The notes beneath the pieces are model-generated. The model ran no database searches. It was not told the origin of the DNA and saw only the letters and a program-made list of their open reading frames with translations. DNA of 64,000 nucleotides from Ulota crispa. Lineage: Eukaryota > Streptophyta > Bryopsida > Orthotrichales > Orthotrichaceae. A program made the translations under genes and the position numbers. Positions 21,187-33,185 of the stretch are shown here, piece after piece. Every line of letters begins with the position of its first letter. The stretch's first letter is position 1. The stretch spans positions 6,634,001 to 6,698,000 of the forward strand of contig OY987243.1 of NCBI GenBank assembly GCA_963920765.1, read 5' to 3'.

Positions 21187-24105
21187 AAGCTGAAGTCCTT
21201 GTCCCTCACCGGGAATTGGCAACGTCTCTTAGCAATGACGTGAGTTTTGGCTTTGAGTTTCCTTCGAATTTTCAGGTGTTTGTCATGGCTATGTTGAATG
21301 GGAAGGTATCTTCTAAATATTCTATTGGTTTTCATATTGGCAAAACAATTAAAATTTAAAAAACAGGATTACTTCAACTACTTTTCAAGGATCGACTATC
21401 TGTTTATATTTTATGAAACCTGTGTGATTCTTCAAGTGCTCTACCAAATGAGTGCTGTGTATATTCAAAATCTAATACCAATTTCTATTAGAAGCACGGA
21501 ATGATATCTACTCAGTTCTTTGAAGGTGATATAAACTTCAAATTCAGGGATGCTTGTATTTTGGAATGAAAATTTGAACATACGCAAACCCTTCGAGGTT
21601 TTGGATAAACTTTGAGAAATTGAAACAGGTTGATGTACATTTGTACACCGCTTACGTATAGGAAGTCTGCTTGGCAAATCAAAAAATATATCTAAAACTG
21701 GACGGTAGATTTGTCTCAAACTTTGATGCTCAAAAACAGCCGATGCAATGCATCCATTAATATGATTGGAATTGTAAACACTATTCAGAACTTGCTTGAC
21801 ACTACCTTGAAGTTCTCCACTTAAAAAAGATAAAAAATGCCACCAGTGTAAGCTGGGAATTCTTTACAATTGTGATGATAACAATGGAATATGATAACAT
21901 AGAGTCCAAAGCTTTGCAAATCCTAAGTTTCTTTGCTATTTAGTTTTACAAGTAATAGCCGATTCCGAGTGTTTTAATGTAAATTGTTTTTATAACTTTG
22001 TAAACCTCACCATTGTTATACTTGGTAACAAGACTTGTGGCATAACGCTACATGATCATGACTATCTAAATATTTAAAAGAAGTAAAAAATTTCTAAGTG
22101 GAAAGTAGGATTCTAGATAATTGAGTAGAGTTGGTGACAAAAGGATATGTTCCTCAACTAGATCCTTCTTCATACAGTTCATACCTTATCAAATTTAAAA
22201 CAAGCATGTTTTGAAAGTCAAGAATTGGAGACAAAAAGGTGTTAAAATCGAAGGTGAATCAAACTAGTGAAAGTCGTAGTAGTAATCAGTCAAGATAATT
22301 TTCAAATTTCTGATAAAGGGCTTACAATGTCACTAAGAATCCACCACCAATCTTTTATCAATTTATAAGACACCTACTTGGATTGACATAATTTCAAGTT
22401 TTATAGAGCAATCTAGAGCCAAAAAGTTGTTGTTGGACCTTGATGAACATGGCATATTTATAGGTGCAAAGTGTGCTTGGCATGGGTTAAACACACACAA
22501 GTAATTTATACCTCAAAAATTAACACCTTCTATTTCCCTTTCTTAATTCTTAGTTAATTTTGCATCAAATTTGAAAATAGTTACTTGCTTTATGTGGCAA
22601 GGGTTTGAGTGAGGATTGAATCTTTGTGTCTACAATTTTAATTTAACTAATTAACTTGTTGCTCTTCACCAAATCACTAATTGGAGACACTTAATGCACA
22701 ACCTCCTCAAACTATCACACAATTCCCAAGTGCATCTTTGTTTAATCACAAAGCAACATGGTCAAGTATGGAGTAAGTATGCAAAAACACATAATAAGAA
22801 AAAGGGTGTAGCTCTTGCTAGTGGGTTGCCTAAATAAAAGACTAGGACAAATTTGCCCTTAATGTCATTGGATAACTAGTTATCAATCATTATTGGTAGT
22901 AACAAATATTCTCATTACAATTCTTTATTGGTTGGGGCTTTGTCACATCTACTTTGAAGTTTCTATTATCAACAAAAAAATCTTCATCCATACAAATAAT
23001 TATTTTGTAATTCTAGCCACATTCATTAAGGTGTCTGTAACTTTTAAGGGTTAAGACGCAAAATACACTGATCATGAATTCACTTTTCAAATTTCAAAAT
23101 CTAAAAGCATGTGTAGTATGAAAATTATAGCAATTCAAAGAGTATTATGATGTTTTTGAAAATATTGATAATTTTACATGAGATTTTCCTATGCTTCATT
23201 AGTTTCAAAAAATTTGATTATTGTCTCTTTGTTCAAAAATACCTATCAATTTCGAAACTTGTAAAAAATATATGCTCTTATTCAAAAAATACATATTCCA
23301 AAATTATTTCAATAATCTTAGAACGCCTAGACTTTCAATCAAGAACGTAGAAACGTACAACATGTTAAGGTTTTCATTTGAGCTAGCTTGAATAATTATA
23401 CCAGTACTGCACCTTCAACAAGATTAAGAGATTATTGGCCAAGTGTGAGAATGGTCTTGTGGAATTGATTTCAATCAAACCAAACATGATCCTCCAAGTT
23501 TAGGTACCCGTTGTACTGGTGGTCCTTAGCTAAGAGACTTAGTGTACACCATTTTATGCATGTATCTCTCTATTTTGGATTGGTCCTCCATTAAAAAGAC
23601 AAAGGGGTCATTGAAAATTACACCACAACACTCTTTCAACCAATCAAAAAGATGGTTCAAAAGGAGATTTCTTTTATGTATATACAGATTTGCTCTTTCA
23701 GTGGCATGGTCACTTGGACTCATGTTTGTTTAATAGCAATACTAGTTATTAGTGTACCCTTTGCCCGTCAATGCTTAGCTTGCATGGTTCTTTTTGAACT
23801 TTCTTTTGCTATCAATTTTTCAATTTATAACATGTATAATGTATACATCTATATACATATAGCAGGGCCAATTAACTAAATAAAAGTGCAGTTTGTCTTT
23901 TGATGAAAAAGTCATACTTATATTTTTACGCAGGATATTAGTCTGGTTCAAATAATTAGAAATGGCAGTTTTAATCATGCTCACAATTATACATATCTTG
24001 AGGACAAAGCGATATGGTTTGTATGTTCTACCAGAGCAACAGCTCACTTGGATTTTGTAGATACTACATTTGAAATGATTTATTATTGTACCTGTACAGT
24101 AAAGT
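21187..24105. other. Intergenic AT-rich sequence between convergent genes
   Basis: This holds the OTU gene's 3' untranslated region at its left edge. The rest is AT-rich with short open frames and no recognisable domain, RNA gene or clear repeat boundary. Confidence 0.4.
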
Positions 24106-25430
24106 GGCCTCCAACAAAGTATGTCGGGCCCTCTTTTACTAGTTAGAGTTCATGTCATGTTATGACACAAAGTTGAGGTCAATTGGTCTTATTTTGTATT
24201 GAATTTTTAAAATTTCATTTCTACCCCCAATCCCAACCAACCATATCAAAATTCAACCCCAACAAATTCAAATTCAAATTTTGATAAATTGTTTTGGGTC
24301 ACAAACCATGGTTTTACAAGAAAATTGATTGAAAAACATTGATGATGAATATTTGAGATTTGATTACATGGGTATATAGGTAACATCCATATGCACATCC
24401 ATATGCACATCTTCCATGCTAAAAAAAACCCTCTCAAGTAAAACAAAGTTAATCTTCAAAAGGTTTAGTGTGACTTGTGATATGTCCAAATTTTGTAAAA
24501 TAGATGTTTTTAATTTTAGTAAGCTTTTCACCAAACAAACACAACATGTTTTAAAGTACAAACTTAGTCACAATGTATGAGTCAAATAGCAAAAGGGAAT
24601 TGATATGCGTACCACACCTTCTTGACTATCCCACCACACCCTAGGGTATTTTTTTTTTCTACCATCAAAAAGCTGAATTTGAGAATTTGGAATTTAGATT
24701 TGGACTTAGAGACCGTGATTTTGTCTAGAATCACAAAAGAAGTTCTAATTGAACAACACCCAATGAAAAAGCTTATCTTTTTTATAAACAAAAGTAAAAG
24801 TTATAATTTTCCCCCGAGCTTAGCTTTTTCATTGGGTGTTGTCCAATTACAACATTTTTTTTACGGATTTAGACAAAATCAAGGTCTCTAAGTCCAAATC
24901 TAAATTCCAAATTCTCAAATTTAGCTTTTTGGTAGTAGAAATCTAAAATTTACCCCTAGGTATGGTGGGATAGTCAAGGTGTGGTACGCATATCAATTCC
25001 CATAGAATAATTTGATTATCAAAAGAAAATATCTACTTAACAAAATTTGGACATATCACAAGTCACACTAAACCTTTTGAAGATTAACTTTGTTTTACTT
25101 GAGAGGGTTTTTTTTAGCATGGAAGATGTGCATATGGATGTGCATATGGATGTTACCTATATACCCATGCAATCAAATCTCAAATATTCATCATCAATGT
25201 TTTTCAATCAATTTTCTTGTAAAACCATGGTTTGTGACCCAAAACAATTTATCAAAATTTGAATTTGAATTTGTTGGGGTTGAATTTTGATATGGTTGGT
25301 TGGGATTGGGGGTAGAAATGAAATTTTAAAAATTCAATACAAAATAAGACCAATTGACCTCAACTTTGTGTCATAACATGACATGAGCTCTAGCTAGTAA
25401 AAGAGGGCCCAATATACTTTGTTGGAGGCC
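24106..25430. mobile_element. Long near-perfect palindrome (foldback element), including IR family A copy 2
   Basis: GGCCTCCAACAAAGTAT at 24106 pairs with ATACTTTGTTGGAGGCC ending at 25430, and the two arms of about 600 bases are inverted copies around a centre at 24768. A 66-codon frame is repeated exactly on opposite strands (24246-24446 and 25090-25290), which shows how little the arms have diverged. The inner part (24600-24990) matches foldback copy 1 at 17072-17480. The central loop is about 50 bases. Neither arm encodes a recognisable protein. Confidence 0.85.
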
Positions 25431-25506
25431 GCTATACAGCAACTATGGTTATCAAAGTGACTTTAAAAATTACAAGTTTAGTAAATATTTGTAAACATCT
25501 ATCCTA

Positions 25507-25818
25507 TAAGGTAGGAGCACCCATAAGCATCATTGTCCCCATAACCGTCACTTCTAAAATCTTGAAAAAACTCTGGAAGTGAATAGATGTAATGACAAGA
25601 ATGTGCAACATGTGAACATGAATTCTTAAAAGTGGTTATGGGTGCAATGGCAGTTTGCTCTTTAAAAATTCATAACTTATTCTCACAGTATCCAAATAAT
25701 ACATTTGTAAACTCATTTTTTTTCTGTTCCTAATAGGATCCTATAATTTACTAGTTGTTAATTAATAGTCATCATGTTCAAAACCTTGAGTTTGACGTTT
25801 ATGGGTGCTCCTACCTTA
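25507..25818. mobile_element. TA-AGGTAG family MITE, better-preserved copy
   Basis: AGGTAGGAGCACCCATAA starts at 25509, and its inverted copy TTATGGGTGCTCCTACCT ends at 25816. TA borders both ends. The 308-base noncoding body is homologous to 17576-17878 over its full length. Confidence 0.8.
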
Positions 25819-26685
25819 TCTCTCTATTCAAAAACTAATCAAGAGGGATAATCGTGATACTAAAAACAAAAACCATTAACTACTTTTTTACAAAACTCGA
25901 CAAATAGTTGAGAAGTATTGTTGCTATAGCAGCTTAAAAATAGAGTTGAACTTTTGCATTGAGAACTGGTGTACACACTATACTGGTATCGTTTTCAATG
26001 TAGCCCAAAACTAATTGGAAGTTGTCACGTGCACAAGAGCATACACATTAGTAAAACGACGCAAAAAATTAATAGTTTCATAAATTATTATGTTCCTTAA
26101 AAATAAAAATAAACCGACCCTCAAAATCAAGATGGTACCATACACACAAATAAGTACACGCAGTGCAACATTGGAAAAGATCCCTTACAAACGAAGGACC
26201 TTCCAAAGACAAAGCTGACAGCGCAACACACAAAAAGACTCACCACACATCCAACCTATCAACAGCCATCACTTGTTTATTTATCAAATACAACGTCGTC
26301 GGTATAACCTTAAGTTACAAGTCTCATGAACTCAGTATTGATAATACCCATGGACAGCCGCGAGACACACGCCTTCAAAACCCGGAGGTTAACTTACAGT
26401 TGAAGCAACAATAAGCTTTCAAAACTAAAGACACAGCCTTTCCAGGAGGGACGGAACCAACCTAGCTCATCTAAGAACCGCAATCACATTGTCAAAACTT
26501 CCAACCACAAAATTGCACAGCTCCAAACCCGGGCTCATGAAACCAAGCTCTCAGGGAGGGAGTCCCATCAAAACATGGGCAAAGAAAGAATTTTCGAACT
26601 TCCTACAAAATGGTGATCCAGAGCCGGGGAAGAAGGAAGGGCCGTAAGAATGCAAAAAAAAGGTACACACAGACGCAGAGAGCGT
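25819..26685 (-). other. 3' flank and probable 3' untranslated region of the starch synthase gene
   Basis: The segment lies downstream of the starch synthase stop codon (TAA read at 26688-26686). From about 26160 to 26685 the sequence is less AT-rich than the intergenic DNA beyond, which suggests transcribed untranslated sequence. No other gene is seen. Confidence 0.35.
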
Positions 26686-29600
26686 TTACCAGGTGTACTT
26701 GGCAGCGAGAAGCACTTCCTCGTATCGCTGGGCAGCATGATCCCAGCTCAAGTCCTGCGACATGCCGCGGTGCTGGATGCCTTTCCAACTGTTTTTGAAG
26801 TCGCGGTAAGTCCACATGGCATTCCCAAGCGCGTGAACAAAAGTATCCACGTGGAGATGCTCGAAGGTCCAGCCAAGGCCGGACTCGTTGAACGGGTTGA
26901 ACGACTGCACGGTATCCTTCAAGCCTCCCACGGCGTGCACCACCGGCACAGTGCCGTAGCGCATGGCGTACAGCTGGTTCAATCCACAGGGCTCGAACCG
27001 GGACGGCATCAACAAGATGTCCACGCCAGCAGTGATCCGATGCGCCGTCGTCACGGAAAAGCCCACCCAGCCGCGCACCTTGTCGTGATGGTAGCCTTCG
27101 AAGTGCCGCAGCATCTCCTCGTAGTCCTTGCGTCCAGTCCCCAGCAACACAACCTGGACGGACGACGCTAAATGGTGAGCCTATGAGTGGTGAGACAAGA
27201 TTTGGTGAGCAGGAACCAATTCTGAGCTCAAAATCAATGGAAACACTAAATAAAAAGCAAAATTTTCAAAAGATACAAGTTTCAAATGCACAATTATAAG
27301 ATCCTACATAGGTGAAATTGAGTATTTAGACAAAAAAGTCTAGGCTCACGGCTCACAGCTCATGGATCCCTGCTCATGATATAGCATTCCCCCTACCTGG
27401 ACGTCCTGGTTCATCATCCACGGCATGGCCTGCCCTATGATGTCGATCCCCTTCTGGTGGTCCAGCCGCCCTATGAATCCCAGCAATGGCACGTCAGCAC
27501 GCACTGGTAGTCCTAGTTCTCGTTGTAGAGCAGCCTTGCATTGAGCTTTTCCTGAATCCAACGTCTCCCTGGTGTAGTTGGTGTATCCGTCACTCCGGAG
27601 ATGCACGTCGATCTCCGGGTTCCATTCCTGATCGTCGATACCGTTCACGACGCCCCGGAGCTTCCAGTTGTGATCCCGTATGACCCCGTCCAACCCCCAG
27701 CCTCCCTCTCGTGTCTGCACTTCCCATGCGTAGCCGTGGCTGACTGTCACAATGCGGTGTGCTGTTATCAGCCCCGCCATGAAGACGTTGTTGTGCTCCC
27801 CTCCTATTGGATCACACAGCCGGAACTTGCTCTGGTACTCGTCCGGCAAGCCCAGCCTGCGGTAGTCCGTCACTGGTCCCCGGCCCTGCAAAAAGTGGCA
27901 TAATCCTCAATCCCAAGTGCAACTAAATGTACTTCTCTTCTGTTTAGTGCCAAATGATAATACCGCTGAATCATAATGGAACTGAGCTGGAAAAATGACT
28001 TGTTCCTTAACTGAAGAATTGCAAACATCCAACTCAAAACTTTGATACGCCCCTCTGTCCCTCTAAAAATGTCCAAAAAGCTTCCCTTGCAAAGGATTAA
28101 CTGTGGTTTTAGTCTTTGTGCTAATGACACATGCATTCTAGAATCAACATACCATCTACCAACCAAATGTATGCAAAATCTCCAGCTTTGATGTCGTCGT
28201 TTGGACACCCAGATTCCATGCAAAAAGTACCATATTTGTGCATGCTGCCATCTCCTCATTATTGATGATTTAAAGATTAGTAGCAACAATGGTATGGTAC
28301 CTCGTATGGGCAAGGCCAAGCTTGCTAGGAGAGGAATGCTCTCCAGTTGCTTAACTTGCCCCCATGAGATCATTGAACATGGCAAACACTTTCTCGGCGT
28401 TTGAAATCAGCAAAAGGGAGCTTTTTAGTGGTACAAGAAATGTGTCTGATTTGGAGCTTTTTAGAGGGACAGAGGGAGTATGTTTTTAGAGATCAGAAAG
28501 TGGAGTTAGCCGCCCGCTACCTGATGAGCCATGTTATGAATGACCAGCACTGATCGAGTGTAGTTCATGTATCCGTTGTCCCGGTAATATGCCTGCAGAT
28601 AAACTGGCACCAACGCTGTGTGCCAGTCGTTGGCAATGAACACTAGGTTTCCATCACCATAACAAACACCACCGCAAGGAACATGCCAAGGAATCTGCAC
28701 AAAACAACGTGGATACAAGCGTCAGAGAGAATTTCCCTGTTTTGGATCTTAAACATTGGCACTTCATTGACACGTCAGTCCCAGCAAGCGATTAAGTCTG
28801 CATTTTTTTAAGATTGACGAAATCATCAAAAGATTTGAAGCCAAAACTAACCTCGACAGCAGCTTTGCAGAGCAGGATCATACGAGTCAGCACTTCCTGC
28901 AGACGAATCAGGAATCGTCAGCACCCCAATTGTGACAGTGGCATGCTGTAAACAAGACCTTTCCAAAAAACGTCCTCTGCCTTTCATTGTTGCAGCACTG
29001 TCGAAGTACTTTGAATAATCCATACCTCTCCGGTTCCGCCATATATGTCCTTTGCAAACGCATGAAAGATAGGGTTGTCGATGAAAATGAAATCAACACC
29101 GTCTCGGAAGCTGTGGAAATATCCTACCTCGAAATCCTGAAACATGCAAGAAGTAAAGGTTAACACTCTGCTCAAAATGACAGAAATAAGGAGATTCACA
29201 AACAAGTGATAGAGGTTGCAAATCATAGAGACTTTCAAAATACTGCCTAGGACTCTGACATATATTGTAAAACAAATCTCTAGAAAACAAAAGAGCTAGA
29301 AATGACACTAAATCAGTGTTGGACAATGGAATTAGTCTAGTGAAAGACCTAAAACGATATTGCATCTAGAAAGGTGATGAGCAACCTGTCCAGAAACATT
29401 GTAAATCCTTCGCACACCAGTTTCCCAAGCCTCTGCGTAATTGCTGTACCGAGGTGCTACAACCTGCGCGCAGCGCAAACTAACGTTGACCGCAGGTACA
29501 AATAGGCCAGTTCTATTAAGATGGATATGAACAACCAAATTTACAGAAAAATTAAACGAATAACAAAATATCATAACTTTCATGGGAACTGCAAAAAGTA

Positions 29601-31690
29601 ACTTAAACTGGGGCGAGGCAAGGAGATGATTACCATCGTACGATGCCCTCTCCGAGCCAACGCTTTTGGAAGTGCACCAACGACATCTCCCAAACCACCT
29701 TCGTAACACAAGTAACGACACGTGAACTTCCAAACAAAGAGTAAGAAAGGAGCTGCAACTAGCAAGCTCTAAGCAAGCAACGCGTCCAAATGCAGCTACA
29801 AATCACAGAAAAAGTAGCCTCAGAATGTCGGATTTTCAGAGAGGCTCTACCTGTTTTAGACCAAGGAGCACACTCGGCAGCAACGCAGACGATGTTCATC
29901 ACGTTAGGTCCAGCCAAGGGGGGAGGCTTGTCAGCAGCACTCGGAGCTGAAGCATTGGTCTCAGCGTGCTGCTGCGGTGCTTGTGAGGCAGTGCCCTCAC
30001 GACCGTGATCGCTGTGAAAATCTCGTTTGCTTTTTGTTTCAGGCGAAGTAATATGCCTACTCGCACCTGGCGGAGAGTATGGCTGCACCACACCACGGCC
30101 AGACCTCGCACTCCTCTTCGAAGGAGATGACGAAGGCCAAGCGGCAGCCAGAGGCCTCCCTGACGAGGATGGCGCTGTCTGTGAGCTCGTGGAAGCTTCA
30201 GCAATCTCTGCTGTTGGCTGAGGAGACGAGCTAGCTTGTGGTTCACTTGCTTGTTCCACTTCAATGCTGGGTGGAGGCTGTTCTGCGTTGGTGGACGAAG
30301 TCGAGTATATCTTCTGCCTTTTCTCAATCTGCAGCATTGCTCGATACACTACTCATAGTTTAGTCACAGCCAATTGTGCAGAAAATGTACTCACAAAGAA
30401 ATCACGTTTGTACTGTTAACTTTGAAAGCAGTGCCAAGGCAACAAGCACACCATGAAACCTCATCACTCTAGGGTAGAGGACACTGAACCCTGTTACCCA
30501 CAGCACCTCATCTTCTCGTAAACTGGATTGGTCTTATTAGCAAGCGCTGTAAGCGTAATTTTGAAATTGCGTACATAGTGACAAAAACTTGGTCTTTTAC
30601 AGACTTGGCACTTGCACATCTCTTCACAGTGCTATAAGCTCCCAAAAGCACAATCCTAGGTAGGTTAAAAAGCTCAGAATGAGGCAAACCGTATCCTCTT
30701 CTGCTTTGTATGCGCGAATTTCGACTGAACAGACTTTGTAAATGACGCTCATAGCAACAAGCTCACAGCTCCCGGCAATGAAACATAATTAGAATTACTG
30801 ATGCTAACGCCATGGAGCCTTATAGTTTGATTGCAGGCATCAACCCAATGTGAAACGTCAATTAAGCTCACATGACAAAGCTTTAACAAATCCTGCATAG
30901 CCTCGAGTGATTGGCTCTGTCCCTCAATACATTTCACTGCGCAATGTGAATTGCAGCAGCAGGTGAAATGATCGTAATCAAAATTAGATTAGGAGGCCTG
31001 GTGCTCACTGTCGGATTGAGAGGATATGTGAGCTAAGAATGGAAAATTGAAAACTATTTCCGATTGCAGGGGAGCATCACCGTAACCCTCAATTGCAGTA
31101 AAAACAAAAGAGTGTCTGAGCTCGCCTTCTGTACAGAAATCGTGTCCAGAAATTGTATTTCTGCATTAAAAGAAACAGTTGGATCCGAACAATTTGGAGC
31201 TGCACCCCTGACCAAGGAACTCGAGATTCTCCAGCGACATACAAAGTTCTTGAGATTGGGGTGCTGTAATGCAAGGGGAAGAACTCGAGAATTGACGTAA
31301 TTTGAAAGTGACCGGAGGCCAACATTGCATGCGAGACTCCGTCCGTACCTGATCGAGCAACTCCTTCTGCATTGCCAGCAACCTCTTGCTCTCCTCCAGC
31401 ACCACCGACCTATCCTTCGGGCTGCTGCTGCTGCTGCTATTGCTGCTGCTATTGCTGCTTCCTCCTGTCGTCCCGTTCTCCCCTTCGGCCCTCATGAGTA
31501 CCTCCCGTCTCTGGAGCGGCCGCAAACCCCTGGCGGAGCGCATCCCTTGGACACATTGCCTGCTCGTCGTCCCCTGCATCGGAAAACACGCCCGGGTCCC
31601 CGAGCTCCAATCCATCCGCGCTCGCAGCGTGCGGGACGACGATGACGACGACGGCAACGTGGGCGCGGCAGCGCACTCCAGCATCGCCAT
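26686..31690 (-). CDS. SS2: Soluble starch synthase, class II (GT5 family), plastid-targeted, 9 exons
   Basis: Exons, in gene order, are 31690-31349, 30328-29851, 29698-29634, 29463-29386, 29136-29026, 28896-28852, 28694-28521, 27885-27397 and 27153-26686. They join in phase to 749 codons plus TAA. The enzyme adds glucose from ADP-glucose to starch chains in the plastid stroma. The N-terminal part (about 1-255) is rich in Ser, Ala and Arg, like a transit peptide, then Ser/Pro-rich. The catalytic domain starts near 256 with [20 protein letters not shown], holding the KTGGL ADP-glucose motif at about 272-276. Landmarks follow: [56 protein letters not shown] and [10 protein letters not shown] (second GGL, about 670-672). 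The ending LLAAKYTW is typical of class II. Exon sequence [13 protein letters not shown] and GRGPV also favour class II over I, III or IV. Start: first ATG; upstream sequence lacks another in frame nearby. Confidence 0.92.
28046..28480. mobile_element. Stowaway-like MITE in a starch synthase intron (twin of 19235-19667)
   Basis: It begins CGCCCCTCTGTCCCTCTAAA at 28048 and ends GAGGGACAGAGGGAG at 28478, with TA on both sides. It lies in the intron between exons 7 and 8 (27886-28520). The body differs from the copy at 19237-19665 by only a few substitutions, so both insertions are probably recent. Confidence 0.88.
31424..31462 (-). repeat. CTG/CAG trinucleotide repeat in starch synthase exon 1
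   Basis: A run of CTG triplets with occasional ATT interruptions on the plus strand reads as a poly-Ser/Asn tract on the coding strand ([13 protein letters not shown]). It falls between the predicted transit peptide and the Ser/Pro-rich arm. The long plus-strand open frame over it (poly-Leu) is a shadow of this repeat. Confidence 0.75.
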
Positions 31691-32324
31691 TGCCACGCTC
31701 AGGCCCGTATGTCCCCCCGATCCCCCTGGAACACTACTCCTAGAACAACCGAAGGCAACACAAGGGAAATTGAATTCGCACCGAAGGCAGCGCCAAGCTC
31801 ACATTCCCACCATGCTCCGTCGACGAAGGCAGCGCAGTGAGTCGATGGCGATGGCGATGGCGATGGACACCAAGTGTTGCAGACTAAGTTGTGGTAATGG
31901 AGAGTTGGGCAATTGGATGGCTCTGGCGGGAGTGCCCGATGAGTGTGATGAGCGACACGGGAGTGAGGAGCATACTTGTGAAGTTGTGAGCCTGCGTTTG
32001 CGTCACGAGTGCCCAGGGATCCCCGTCGTCCACAGTGCCTCTGCGTCTCCGCCCTGCGCCCTGCGCCCGCGGCCTCCGTTTGTTTGGCCGTCGCCATTTG
32101 GGCCGTCATTGGGGCCGTGGGCGCCGTGCCGGTGCCGGTGCTGGATTGGTGTGGTCCTGTCCGTGCTTGGTTCGGCGCTGCTGACTGCTGGCTAATCATC
32201 CACCCAGCCTCTCGCCTGCAGTGCATTCCTTCAACACCTGTAAATTCCCCTTTTGCTCTCCAGCATAGTCCCTACACCAGGGTTCTTTTACTTGGCAATT
32301 TTTTTTTTTGCCCTAACTCTTACC
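31691..32324 (-). promoter_or_regulatory. GC-rich 5' flank of the starch synthase gene with a GATGGC tandem repeat
   Basis: The sequence is markedly GC-rich compared with the window, as expected for a leader and promoter. GATGGC is repeated about four times at 31845-31868 (GCCATC on the gene strand). A long plus-strand frame crosses the start codon, but it is made of shadow low-complexity sequence. No other gene is supported. Confidence 0.45.
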
Positions 32325-32572
32325 TTAACCCCTGAGCGCTCAGCACAAGTTCACTCAAATTCAAATCCTTTGAAACCCATTTCAATTAGACTATCACTTA
32401 AAAGAGATTCACAAAAATTGATCGTACCGATTGGTAGTGAATATAGGCCTGGAGCTCTAAGGAAAAGGACATGTCCTTTCACCATACCATTGAAAAGATT
32501 ATAACGGTCAAACAAGGAAATTTTTCAAAACCAAGAGGCCGTATTTTGGCCCCTTGCGCGCTCAGGGGTTAA
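32325..32572. mobile_element. PiggyBac-like MITE (0.25-kb), first of three abutting units
   Basis: TTAACCCCTGAGCGCTCAGC starts at 32325, and GCGCGCTCAGGGGTTAA ends at 32572. The final TTAA (32569-32572) is at the same time the first TTAA of the next element. It is noncoding. Confidence 0.8.
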
Positions 32573-32827
32573 CCCCTAAGCGCCCAACCCAAAGTTTGTG
32601 CAGTGTTAGACCTTATTGCAAATAGTTTGGCACCACAAGTTCAAAAACAATATCTAGAAGAGTTAAGCCACTGATATTGCATGAGGCTTAGGGTTTGCAT
32701 ATGTATGAAAATTTTGGTAAATTTTCATTGTATGGATCAAAAGATTATAATAGTCAAAAGCAACAAACTGTTGAATATGGAAAGGCTAGATTTGGGGCAT
32801 TGGGGCGTTGGGGCACTCAAGGGTTAA
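32569..32827. mobile_element. PiggyBac-like MITE (0.25-kb), second of three abutting units
   Basis: TTAACCCCTAAGCGCCCAAC starts at 32569, and TTGGGGCACTCAAGGGTTAA ends at 32827. Both TTAA borders are shared with the neighbouring units. An internal AAAGATTATAA..GTCAAA motif is shared with the first unit, so the two are related but not recent duplicates. Confidence 0.8.
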
Positions 32828-33185
32828 CCATTAGACTATTATACGCCAAGGAGGACAATTTTAGTCCTTTGGCTCAGAAAAACAGTCTATGTGACAGAAA
32901 AAAATTGCTTTACATCTGATTTTTTTTCAAAAGTGATCATAAACACATGGCTCATCAAGGAAAGCAAAAAACAACCTCATCAAATACACTCATATTTTTA
33001 AGTAGATCAAATTGTGAGAAGATTCACAATCATGGTCTTAGGTCCCATACTACCCTTCTTGCAATTTTCATGAGGTCATGTACTGTTAACTTTTGACTTG
33101 CCACACCAATGACACCACTAGAGTTGATGTAGAAGTCACTATAGCCAAGTTGATCACGGTGATCAACTCGGCGTTTAAGGGTTAG
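32824..33185. mobile_element. PiggyBac-like MITE (0.38-kb subfamily), third of three abutting units
   Basis: It starts TTAACCATTAGACTATTATA at 32824 and ends GGCGTTTAAGGGTTAG at 33185. The body is homologous to 10015-10406 and 45861-46239 (GTGATCATAAACACATGG, GCAATTTTCATGAGGTC). Confidence 0.75.

Noticed and set aside
24246..25290. Duplicate 66-codon frames on opposite strands
   Set aside because: They are mirror images produced by the palindrome, not genes.
31386..32195. 269-codon plus-strand open frame with poly-Leu
   Set aside because: It is the antisense shadow of the starch synthase exon 1 Ser/Asn repeat and its GC-rich leader.
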